Source of the DNA: Candidatus Taylorbacteria bacterium RIFCSPLOWO2_01_FULL_45_15b
GTDB taxonomy: Bacteria; Patescibacteriota; Minisyncoccia; Phycocordibacterales; 01-FULL-45-15b
NCBI GenBank assembly: GCA_001822655.1
Contig: MHRX01000001.1
Span: 1-17,391 of the forward strand
Direction of reading: 5' to 3'
Length of the DNA: 17,391 bases
Positions 1-5,460 of the stretch are shown here, piece by piece (position 1 is the stretch's first letter; every line of letters starts with the position of its first letter). A program made the position numbers and the translations under genes. The notes under the pieces are model-generated. The model was not told where the DNA came from. It made no database searches and worked only from the letters and a program-made list of their open reading frames with translations.

Positions 1-220
1 TAGTGTAGTTGAGTGTCAAGAATCTCTCGATACTTCCGATACTTCGATACTTGCAACAAGGTAACAAGGTGGTGGAATAAAGATGGATAGTATTTGGTGT
101 CTTCCAGGTCGCCAGTCCCCGCCAGAGCGAGAGCCCTGGGGGTGACCCTGGTTAATCAGAGTTCAATTCTTGAATATGTCTGGTTAGGAATTAGATTGGA
201 GATGGACTATAAAGGTACAG
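1..220. other. gene-free left edge with short repeats and a hairpin
   Basis: No convincing coding frame is seen; an open frame entering at base 2 closes at 61 and has no recognisable content. Around 28-51 the octamer GATACTTC/G occurs three times nearly in tandem, followed by two ACAAGGT repeats. An imperfect stem-loop pairs 104-113 (ccaggtcgcc) with 141-151 (ggtgaccctgg) around a GC-rich loop. It lies downstream of the exonuclease gene but has no T-run on either strand, so it is not a typical terminator. Confidence 0.4.
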
Positions 221-796
221 CTAGAACGGCAAGGTTTGCGTTAAGGCTCGAGGAATCAAAGTCTCCCACTGTGACGGATCAATAGAAATTTTCATGAGTG
301 CGCTTCCATCCTCATAATAGCAACATTTGTTTTTGACCATATATTCATAAAGATCCTTCGTAATTTTTACGTCATCCAAACAGTATTTGCGCAGCTTTTC
401 GATCTGGCCCGTTTTCCACCAGCTAATGGCTTCAAGACCATTGCCGCTCTTGCCGACTTTCAATGTCGCTTTTGCAAGCGCACCGAGACCAATCCTTCTG
501 CCGAGCGACTTTCTGACTTCTGCGAGGAGATCAATGCTCTTTATCTGCAAAAGATCCCCCGGGTAGTACTTATTAAGCACGGGAATATCAAAATGGTCTG
601 AATTAAATCCGATCAAAAGATCTGCTCGCTCAATAACGGGCCACAGTTTCGGAAGTTCGTGAACGAGGTATGAGCTATACGCGTCGGTCTCCGAATCCCA
701 GATACAGATTATAGACATGTCTAATAAGGCAGGATCATTTTTCCCAACATCAAAAAATGTATTTGAGGTTTCAATGTCAAAAACGATCTTCCTCAT
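221..796 (-). CDS. DEDDy-type 3'-5' exonuclease / RNase H-like protein
   Basis: 191-aa protein with the RNase H-fold exonuclease motifs in order: FDIET (Asp7, Glu9), GFNSDHFDIPVL (Asn65, Asp67, Asp70) and YCLDDV (Tyr138 with Asp142), the DEDDy pattern of proofreading-type 3'-5' exonucleases and YprB-like proteins. Metal-dependent hydrolysis of a nucleic acid 3' end is therefore the likely activity; whether the substrate is DNA or RNA cannot be read from the sequence. No polymerase or helicase domain is attached, so it is a stand-alone domain. The ATG overlaps the hisS stop by 4 nt (ATGA), so the gene is translationally coupled to and co-transcribed with hisS. No terminator is evident downstream. 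Confidence 0.8.
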   Translation of the reverse strand: MRKIVFDIETSNTFFDVGKNDPALLDMSIICIWDSETDAYSSYLVHELPKLWPVIERADLLIGFNSDHFDIPVLNKYYPGDLLQIKSIDLLAEVRKSLGRRIGLGALAKATLKVGKSGNGLEAISWWKTGQIEKLRKYCLDDVKITKDLYEYMVKNKCCYYEDGSALMKISIDPSQWETLIPRALTQTLPF

Positions 797-2088
797 AATG
801 TCCGAGATTTTTTCTTCTTAAGAGCAACAGCAATAGCCGCGGCGCTGTCATAGAACGTACTTGTTCCATCATTCATATCGCTGACCTTGCATTTGCCGCC
901 ATCGCGCTCGTCGCTACCAAAGAGAACGAAGTACGGGATTGCCAGTTTTGACGCGGATTTTTTTTGATCCGATCCTTTACGATAACTGGAGTCTATTGAA
1001 GTCCTCACACCAAGACTTCGCAGATCTTTAGCAAATCGATACGCCGCTTTGAGTGATTCACTATCTATGACTCCAATGTATATGTCCGTCGTCGACTTAA
1101 AACCCGGAAACAAGTTTCGCTCCTCCAGGAAATTACGGATCGTTACATCACCCATCCCAAAGCCAACCGAAGGGACCCTCTCGCCCCCGAATATTTCAAG
1201 AAGGTTGTCATAGCGCCCGCCCCCGAAGAGTGATCTCGAATTTTTTGGATTTGTGTCGTATACCTCAAAAATCATGCCCGTATAATAATCAAAGCCCCGC
1301 GTCAAAAGCGGCGATATTTCGACAGATATACCTCGCGCTAATAACAACTCCGCAAGGTCAGCTATGGACCTGTATTCCGAAAGCCCCGCGAGCGACTCAT
1401 TGACTTTTGAGATTGAAACAAATTCCATCGGATCACCAATCCACGCCGGCGCAATTTTCTTAAATCGCGAAATATATTCATCAGTTTCAATCTTGGATGA
1501 TCGATCTATAAGTTTAATCAGGGGACTGACCAATTCGGCATCAGCTACTTTCTTTGAGATAAAATTGTTTAAAAACGCGCTGTGGCTTATTTTTATCCTA
1601 TAATCGGACGATTTGCCGCCAAAGCCCTTCATAACCGCGTCCGCGATTTCGATGATTTCCGCCTCAATTTCGATGCCCGTAGCGCCGAAACAGTCTACGT
1701 TCAATTGCCAGTGTTCCCGCAATCGCCCTCGCTGTTCGCGCTCATATCGAAATAGATTCGGTATCGAGTACCATCGCAATGGAAACCCTAATTCACGCCT
1801 CTTGCCCGCCACAAGGCGGGCAACCGTCGGCGTCATTTCAGGCCGGAGCGTCACCTCGCGATCGCCGCGATCCTTAAATGAGTAGGTCTGTTCGTTTATA
1901 ATTTCCTCGCCTGATTTTGCTTTATAGAGTTCTGTCGGCTCCAAGACAGATGCCGAGTACTCCTCGTAACCGTACAGTTCGGCGATCTTTTTCCAAACGG
2001 AAAAAATATAATTCTGCTCTGCCATCTGCTGCGGATAAAAATCGCGAACACCTTTATATGGATTCGTCGAAAGACCTTTCTTAGACAT
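793..2088 (-). CDS. hisS: histidyl-tRNA synthetase
   Basis: Class II aminoacyl-tRNA synthetase charging tRNA-His in the cytoplasm. Visible signatures are the motif 2 region FRYEREQRGRLREHWQLNVDCFG-like (RYERE, QLNVDCFG), the HisRS-specific RGFDYYTGMIFEVY histidine-binding loop, the glycine-rich GGGRYDNL, and motif 3 PSVGFGMGDVTI. The C-terminal part (from TDIYIGV) matches the anticodon-binding domain. At about 431 aa it is of normal family length. The frame could open at 2109, but the ATG at 2088 (MSKKGLSTNPYKGVRDFYP) is preferred because it matches typical HisRS N-termini and because a TATAAT box lies at 2101-2096, between the longer starts and this one. First gene of a two-gene operon with the exonuclease; divergent from the TruB-like gene at 2174. 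Confidence 0.95.
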   Translation of the reverse strand: MSKKGLSTNPYKGVRDFYPQQMAEQNYIFSVWKKIAELYGYEEYSASVLEPTELYKAKSGEEIINEQTYSFKDRGDREVTLRPEMTPTVARLVAGKRRELGFPLRWYSIPNLFRYEREQRGRLREHWQLNVDCFGATGIEIEAEIIEIADAVMKGFGGKSSDYRIKISHSAFLNNFISKKVADAELVSPLIKLIDRSSKIETDEYISRFKKIAPAWIGDPMEFVSISKVNESLAGLSEYRSIADLAELLLARGISVEISPLLTRGFDYYTGMIFEVYDTNPKNSRSLFGGGRYDNLLEIFGGERVPSVGFGMGDVTIRNFLEERNLFPGFKSTTDIYIGVIDSESLKAAYRFAKDLRSLGVRTSIDSSYRKGSDQKKSASKLAIPYFVLFGSDERDGGKCKVSDMNDGTSTFYDSAAAIAVALKKKKSRTL

Positions 2089-2095
2089 GGCGAAC

Positions 2096-2104
2096 ATTAT
2101 AGCA
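2096..2104 (-). promoter_or_regulatory. extended -10 promoter of hisS, leaderless
   Basis: On the minus strand TGC-TATAAT (consensus -10 with a TG extension) ends 7 nt before the ATG at 2088. Transcription would start at or within a base or two of the start codon, so the hisS mRNA is probably leaderless. No good -35 hexamer is present, which fits an extended -10 promoter. Confidence 0.65.
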
Positions 2105-2127
2105 CACATGGGCGCAGTTTTAGTTTC

Positions 2128-2168
2128 TTGTGCGCATATATTAAATACTTATACTACATACTTATACT
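2128..2168 (+). promoter_or_regulatory. promoter region of the TruB-like gene, tandem TATACT
   Basis: Two direct copies of CTTATACTA (TATACT at 2150-2155 and 2163-2168) precede the ATG at 2174. The first has TTGTGC 16 nt upstream; the second ends 5 nt before the ATG and would give a leaderless transcript. The promoter is back to back with that of hisS, within about 70 bp. Confidence 0.5.
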
Positions 2169-2173
2169 ATTCA

Positions 2174-2944
2174 ATGATTCACATTTTGTATAAAGAAATA
2201 GGGGAAACTCCGCTCGAATGCCTCGAGCGGTATTCGGCGCCACTTGGAAGTGCTTTTGGGAAACGCTCCACGTACGCCGGCAGGCTCGATCCGATTGCCG
2301 AGGGCCTTCTCCCAATTCTCACGGACAGCGATATCGAGAGAAAGCCGGAATTCCTCGTCTTCGATAAAACATACGAATGTACTTCGATTTTCGGATTTTC
2401 ATCCGACACACTCGATATTTTGGGTATCGTGTCCAATCGGAAAGCCGCGGCAAAGCCTAAGGCTGTGAGGGAAGGTATTTCGAATTTAGTCGGAACATAC
2501 GATTTGCCATATCCTCACTATTCATCTAAAACGGTAGGTGGAAAACCTATTTTCAAACACGCGCGCGAGGGTACGCAAAATTTAGATATTCCATTGCGGA
2601 AAATGAGCGTGAAAGAGGTGGAGGTGAAGTACATTTACGAAATGAATGCAAAAGTCGCTCTCGGAGAAATTGAATTGGTCGTGGGCAGAGTACGAGGCGA
2701 TTTTCGCCAAGAAGAAATAATAAAGTCATGGCGGGAAAAACTAGAGTCTCAATCGTCGGTTCTCGTCGCTGAATTCTCGCTTCGCGTCACGTCCGGAACC
2801 TACATACGCTCGCTGGTCGATAAAATCGGAGAGGATTTGCGTACAGGCGCCCTTGTTTTCCGACTAAAGCGGACCCAGGTAGGGCCGTATGGAAGAGAAA
2901 CGCTCCCAAGAACAGGTATTCAGTATGGAGTATATGGTATGTAG
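2174..2944 (+). CDS. divergent TruB-family pseudouridine synthase
   Basis: 256-aa protein of the TruB family, which isomerises uridine to pseudouridine (U55 of tRNA in the canonical enzyme). The catalytic block is YAGRLDPIAEGLLPIL, where the usual GTLDP is GRLDP but the catalytic Asp is kept; FDKTYECTSIFGFSSDTLD and SGTYIRSLVDKIGEDLRTGALVFRLKR match other TruB blocks. The N-terminal loop usually reading DKPxGxTS is replaced by KEIGETPLECLERY. The C-terminal RNA-binding domain of longer TruB enzymes is absent. A longer frame starts at 2087, but its first 29 residues overlap both divergent promoters, so the ATG at 2174 is used. A second, more canonical TruB lies at 8346, so this copy may modify a different RNA site; that is inference. 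Confidence 0.8.
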   Translation: MIHILYKEIGETPLECLERYSAPLGSAFGKRSTYAGRLDPIAEGLLPILTDSDIERKPEFLVFDKTYECTSIFGFSSDTLDILGIVSNRKAAAKPKAVREGISNLVGTYDLPYPHYSSKTVGGKPIFKHAREGTQNLDIPLRKMSVKEVEVKYIYEMNAKVALGEIELVVGRVRGDFRQEEIIKSWREKLESQSSVLVAEFSLRVTSGTYIRSLVDKIGEDLRTGALVFRLKRTQVGPYGRETLPRTGIQYGVYGM

Positions 2945-3012
2945 TATGGTGCAGATTATCACTTTTCTTAGTTTTCAAATACCAAATACCGTATACAAAA
3001 TACCATATACTG
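2921..3012. repeat. GTAT-rich imperfect inverted repeat
   Basis: The segment 2921-2950 (many GTATGG/GTATATGG units) is imperfectly complementary to 2981-3012 (ACCAAATACC, ACCATATACTG), giving a long interrupted hairpin around a 30-nt loop. The left arm covers the last codons and stop of the TruB-like gene, so its C-terminus (IQYGVYGM) is encoded by repeat DNA. It lies between that gene and the RRM promoter. No T-run follows, so a classical terminator is unlikely. Confidence 0.55.
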
Positions 3013-3020
3013 TTCCGCGC

Positions 3021-3049
3021 TTGCCTTTTTTCTCAAATAGGCGTATACT
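3021..3049 (+). promoter_or_regulatory. sigma70-type promoter of the RRM gene
   Basis: TTGCCT at 3021-3026 and TATACT at 3044-3049 are separated by 17 nt. The predicted start near 3056 leaves a leader of about 117 nt before the RRM start codon, unusually long for this window. Confidence 0.6.
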
Positions 3050-3055
3050 ACAACC

Positions 3056-3172
3056 CATCGAAAGTGTTTCTCATAGACGGTGTTGGTGCAGGGGCAACTC
3101 TCAAAGACACGGTGTAGGGAAGGTCGGCTGTCGATAGCCACAACAATATTGTGGCAATAAGTAAAAAAATAA
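3056..3172 (+). promoter_or_regulatory. candidate structured 5' leader of the RRM gene
   Basis: The leader can fold into nested helices: 3057-3061 with 3131-3135 (atcga/tcgat), 3064-3069 with 3105-3110 (gtgttt/agacac, one G-U) and 3082-3085 with 3095-3098 (gttg/caac). A separate perfect 7-bp hairpin follows at 3137-3155 (gccacaa-caata-ttgtggc). An A-rich single-stranded stretch without a clear Shine-Dalgarno leads to the ATG. Autoregulation by the RRM protein is a reasonable hypothesis; no known riboswitch class was recognised. Confidence 0.4.
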
Positions 3173-3478
3173 ATGGCTAAGAAATTATACGTCGGAGGTC
3201 TTTCCTATGGAACGACTCAAGACGGATTGAAAGACGCGTTTGCTCAAGCAGGCGAAGTCGTTTCTGCTTCTATCCTCATCGACAAGATGACGGGAAAGTC
3301 TCGAGGCTTCGGATTCGTCGAAATGGCGGATGAAGATTCTGAAAAGGCAATAGAAATGTGGAACGGCAAAGAGCTTGACGGACGTCGGCTTACCGTGAAC
3401 GAGGCAAGGCCCATGGCACCTCGCGGAGACAGACCTCCACGCGGAAACGGCGGAGGATACGGCGACCGCCGGTTCTAA
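3173..3478 (+). CDS. RRM RNA-binding protein with Gly/Arg-rich tail
   Basis: 101-aa protein made of one RNA recognition motif (about residues 3-80) plus a short Pro/Gly/Arg tail (83-101, ending GGGYGDRRF). RNP2 is LYVGGL (5-10) and RNP1 is KSRGFGFVEM (42-51), with the aromatic residues that stack on RNA bases conserved. Single-RRM proteins of this type occur in cyanobacteria and are common in CPR genomes, often linked to cold stress or mRNA handling; the specific target is unknown. It stands alone as a transcription unit with its own promoter, a long structured leader and a downstream intrinsic terminator. The start MAKKLYVGG is unambiguous, although no Shine-Dalgarno is visible. Confidence 0.92.
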   Translation: MAKKLYVGGLSYGTTQDGLKDAFAQAGEVVSASILIDKMTGKSRGFGFVEMADEDSEKAIEMWNGKELDGRRLTVNEARPMAPRGDRPPRGNGGGYGDRRF

Positions 3479-3504
3479 TCCGATTGACGCGGACTTTCGC
3501 GCCC

Positions 3505-3603
3505 TCCCGTACCGAACGGATTCAAATACGTTCGGGCGGGGATCAAACGCAGAAGAACGCTGAAAGCAAAAAACCGCAGGCAGAAATGCTCGCGGTTTTT
3601 TGT
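3505..3603 (+). terminator. tandem hairpin plus intrinsic terminator after the RRM gene
   Basis: A first stem-loop pairs ccgaacg (3512-3518) with cgttcgg (3529-3535). The terminator proper pairs aaaaaaccgc (3568-3577) with gcggtttttt (3592-3601), 10 bp with a T-rich 3' arm. The A-tract on the left arm could also allow some function on the other strand. Confidence 0.8.
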
Positions 3604-3626
3604 TTCTCAAAATATTCATTATAAAG

Positions 3627-3654
3627 TTGACAAATGCGACCTCCGTGTTATAGT
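3627..3654 (+). promoter_or_regulatory. strong sigma70-type promoter, leaderless start
   Basis: A perfect TTGACA (3627-3632), a 16-nt spacer and TATAGT (3649-3654). The predicted start near 3661 is at most about 2 nt before the ATG at 3663, so the transcript would be leaderless. Confidence 0.75.
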
Positions 3655-3662
3655 GCGTGTAG

Positions 3663-4010
3663 ATGAACAAAAAACAACTTGATGCTCTCCTCGAGACTCT
3701 TTCAGCCGCTCACCGTAAAAAAAGGACGAAAGATTACAGAAACAATCCATCTGCGATACGATTCCTAGCCGAGCAATATGAAAACAACAAACTTCAAAGA
3801 GCGACCAACGTATTCGACGAGGATGAACTTGAAATTGTAGCAAAATTTTTGCGCGTATCATTCGACGAGCTTGTCTACATGGATATGTTCCATGCAACTT
3901 TACTCGTTGACCATTGCGAGGCCAATGCTCCGCCGAAAGTATATCGCGCACTGCGCGACATAAGATCTCAAAGAATAGACAAACTTCGGCACCCAGCAGA
4001 TCTATATTGA
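3663..4010 (+). CDS. hypothetical helical protein, leaderless mRNA
   Basis: 115-aa soluble protein that I do not recognise. The N-terminal half is rich in Lys/Arg/Asn (MNKKQLDALLETLSAAHRKKRTKDYRNNPS), and the middle is acidic with predicted helices (FDEDELEIVAKFLRVSFDELVYMD). There is no signal peptide, membrane segment or catalytic motif. It has its own consensus-like promoter whose start site falls on the ATG and its own terminator (4071-4096), so it is a monocistronic, probably well-transcribed gene. The phrase EIVAKFLRVSFDELVYMD loosely recalls the last helices of small helix-turn-helix domains, but this is too weak to assign. The opposite-strand frame here is a shadow. Confidence 0.7.
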   Translation: MNKKQLDALLETLSAAHRKKRTKDYRNNPSAIRFLAEQYENNKLQRATNVFDEDELEIVAKFLRVSFDELVYMDMFHATLLVDHCEANAPPKVYRALRDIRSQRIDKLRHPADLY

Positions 4011-4070
4011 TCAGCGAGGAAACCTAAGTCGACAATCAAGAAACACAAACCTCTCAATAAACTCAACCTT

Positions 4071-4096
4071 ACCGCATATGATGAGCGGTTTTTTTT
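4071..4096 (+). terminator. intrinsic terminator after the 115-aa gene
   Basis: accgc (4071-4075) pairs with gcggt (4085-4089), followed directly by a run of eight T. Confidence 0.75.
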
Positions 4097-4110
4097 ATTC
4101 CCCCGAAAAA

Positions 4111-4200
4111 ACACCAGGCTCTGCCTGGTGTGGGACGCCATTCTTATGGCGTATGAAGTAGCTTCCAGGAAACCCCCAGCTCCTGCTGGGGGAGCTTCAT
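4111..4200. repeat. three-hairpin element, possibly an IS200/IS605-type end or MITE
   Basis: Three consecutive near-perfect stem-loops: acaccaggc-tct-gcctggtgt (4111-4131), acgccat-tctt-atggcgt (4135-4152) and cccccagc-tcct-gctggggg (4173-4192). An outer pairing atgaag (4153-4158) with cttcat (4195-4200) encloses the third. Compact hairpins followed by a short unpaired TTCAT-type tail resemble the sub-terminal hairpins of IS200/IS605-family ends. No tnpB remnant is present, so a non-autonomous or residual element is the best guess. Confidence 0.4.
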
Positions 4201-4227
4201 TTACTCATCCGCTCAAATACAATTACT

Positions 4228-4265
4228 CCTTATGAAGATACAGTGATAGCGCTATCTTCATAAGG
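4228..4265. repeat. 13-bp inverted repeat upstream of the 81-aa ORF
   Basis: ccttatgaagata (4228-4240) and tatcttcataagg (4253-4265) are perfect inverted repeats around a 12-nt loop. A TATAGT box at 4280-4285 and a 14-codon mini-ORF (ATG at 4295) follow, so the repeat could be an operator for the downstream genes or the edge of a mobile element. Confidence 0.45.
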
Positions 4266-4370
4266 AAACGAAAATCGAGTATAGTAATAAAACTCATGCA
4301 AAGAAAGCCAATAAAATATTTAGGAAAGGTACAGAAATAAATTCTGGCACTACTACGAACGGGTGCAAAA

Positions 4371-4616
4371 ATGAGTATGCGCTTCGACGCCCGTCGGCAT
4401 ATCAAAATTTTGACCGACGAATTGCCGCGCGAACTCGCTGGAATAAGGCTGCAGAATCTGGAATATGGATTGCAGAGATTATACGACAATCAATTTCTCA
4501 ACATTTGTAGGGTTAGTGAGGGAAACTATAAACTTCGGCTAACAATGTCAGGGCAAAAATTGTCAATTATTGTTGAAATACCCGAAAGTCTCAAGGCGAA
4601 AAAACGTAGTACATAG
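4371..4616 (+). CDS. hypothetical small protein upstream of the RAYT
   Basis: 81-aa protein that I do not recognise. The first half looks helical (residues 6-40, RFDARRHIKILTDELPREL and following), and the second half has two beta-like stretches (NYKLRLTMSG and KLSIIVEI). There is no signal peptide or membrane segment. Either the ATG at 4371 or that at 4377 could be the start; no Shine-Dalgarno is seen. Its stop codon (TAG, 4614-4616) lies inside a REP-like palindrome, so the current C-terminus (KAKKRST) may have been set by REP insertion and the protein may be truncated. It lies about 95 bp upstream of the transposase on the same strand, but a -10-like box separates them. It could be a spurious frame. 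Confidence 0.45.
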   Translation: MSMRFDARRHIKILTDELPRELAGIRLQNLEYGLQRLYDNQFLNICRVSEGNYKLRLTMSGQKLSIIVEIPESLKAKKRST

Positions 4617-4629
4617 ATCAGACCTATGT
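4611..4629 (+). repeat. REP-like palindromic unit 1
   Basis: acatagatcagacctatgt: 6-bp stem (acatag/ctatgt) with a 7-nt loop. It is one of four copies of this unit around the RAYT gene, and it contains the stop codon of the preceding ORF. A GTAG tetranucleotide precedes it by one base; GTAG is the mark of E. coli REPs, but it is not conserved at the other copies. Confidence 0.75.
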
Positions 4630-4674
4630 AAACATTATCAGCATAGCGATGTCCTTTTTACCCTGACAATACTG

Positions 4675-4680
4675 TATACT
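4675..4680 (+). promoter_or_regulatory. -10 box of the transposase gene
   Basis: TATACT at 4675-4680 without a good -35. A start about 7 nt downstream (near 4687) would put the REP hairpin of 4682-4710 at the extreme 5' end of the transposase mRNA. Confidence 0.4.
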
Positions 4681-4681
4681 A

Positions 4682-4710
4682 ATTCTACATAGATCAGATC
4701 TATGTAGAAT
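4682..4710 (+). repeat. REP-like palindromic unit 2, abutting the transposase ATG
   Basis: attctacatagatc-a-gatctatgtagaat: perfect 14-bp arms around one base, embedding the 19-nt unit (acatagatcagatctatgt, 4687-4705). The last base is immediately followed by the ATG at 4711, leaving no room for a Shine-Dalgarno outside the hairpin. Confidence 0.8.
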
Positions 4711-5412
4711 ATGAGGAAAGAGCCATATACAATCGGAAATTATGTTCATGTTGTAAAGCGAGGTGCAAGAGGTCTTTCGATTACAAGAACCATGCGGGAA
4801 AAACTTAGATTCCTTAGTCTCTTGTATTATCTAAATGATAAACAAAACCGAGAGGGATGGGAGAGAGATCTTGATTCCTTAAATACCCCGTCTTTTGCAT
4901 GGCCAAAACCATGGTCATCTAGAGTGCCTTTGGTCAAGATTCTTGCTTTCTGCCTCATGCCAAATCATTTTCACCTGATACTTAAGGAAATTGTGGAAGG
5001 GGGTATTTCTGATTTTATAAAAAAATTATCTATCAGCATGTCAATGTTCCATAATAATCTGCATCGCGAAAAGGGCAGCATATTTCAGGGGGCATATAGG
5101 TCGCGGACAATTTTAGACGATAATTATCTTCGATACGTTGCAGCATATGTAATGGTGAAGAATCCCCTCGAACTACTTGATGGTGGTATTGTTGCGGCTA
5201 AACAAAATTTTGACGAGATGTACGCGAGATCTATTCAGTATAATTTCGCCAGTCTCAAATTTTACGCAAGCGATATTAGTTCAGTCATTCTTGATAAAGA
5301 TATATATGCCGAAATATTTGCTAGCCCCAATGATTTTAAGTCCTGTGCAAAAGATATGATTCTCGGCTACGAAAATTTAGATGAGGAAATAAAGGCCTTA
5401 TTTATTGAGTAA
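4711..5412 (+). CDS. REP-associated tyrosine transposase (RAYT, TnpA-REP, Y1 HUH family)
   Basis: 233-aa single-strand DNA transposase of the IS200-like Y1 family. The metal-binding HUH motif is in FCLMPNHFHLIL, followed by GSIFQGAYRSRTI and the helix YLRYVAAYVMVKNP, which corresponds to the family's YLL..RYIHLNP block carrying the nucleophilic Tyr. The N-terminus NYVHVVKRGARG matches the family's first strand (YHV..RGxxR). Length is normal for RAYTs, and the protein appears intact. RAYTs are domesticated relatives of IS200 transposases that nick REP palindromes and spread them. Here REP-like units lie immediately before the start codon and immediately after the stop, supporting a functional REP/RAYT pair. 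No IS ends with target duplications were found. The start is set by the ATG right after palindrome 4682-4710. Confidence 0.88.
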   Translation: MRKEPYTIGNYVHVVKRGARGLSITRTMREKLRFLSLLYYLNDKQNREGWERDLDSLNTPSFAWPKPWSSRVPLVKILAFCLMPNHFHLILKEIVEGGISDFIKKLSISMSMFHNNLHREKGSIFQGAYRSRTILDDNYLRYVAAYVMVKNPLELLDGGIVAAKQNFDEMYARSIQYNFASLKFYASDISSVILDKDIYAEIFASPNDFKSCAKDMILGYENLDEEIKALFIE

Positions 5413-5417
5413 ATACG

Positions 5418-5458
5418 CACATAGATCAGACCTATGCAACATAGGTCTGATCTATGTG
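5418..5458. repeat. REP-like units 3 and 4 as a head-to-head pair (BIME-like)
   Basis: Perfect 19-bp inverted repeat: cacatagatcagacctatg, a 3-nt loop caa, then its exact complement. It consists of two REP units in opposite orientation (5419-5437 and 5439-5457), the arrangement known as a BIME. It fills the gap between the convergent transposase and typA genes, 3 nt before the typA stop, and may also block read-through between them. Confidence 0.85.
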
Positions 5459-5460
5459 GA

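Noticed and set aside
104..180. tRNA gene suggested by 'gagttcaattc'
   Set aside because: No acceptor stem, anticodon arm or D-arm could be paired around it.
94..285. 63-aa plus-strand frame at the left edge
   Set aside because: Overlaps the exonuclease 3' end, has no Shine-Dalgarno and shows no protein-like pattern; it mainly reads a GC-rich hairpin.
2087..2173. 29-residue N-terminal extension of the TruB-like protein
   Set aside because: It would be translated from DNA carrying both divergent promoters and has no family similarity; the start at 2174 fits better.
4111..4200. TnpB/omega-RNA locus
   Set aside because: The hairpins resemble IS605-type ends, but no tnpB or TnpB fragment is encoded on either strand nearby.
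4611..5458. CRISPR-like reading of the repeated 19-nt units
   Set aside because: Only four copies, irregular spacing with a gene between them, and palindromic hairpins; this matches REP elements, not a CRISPR array.
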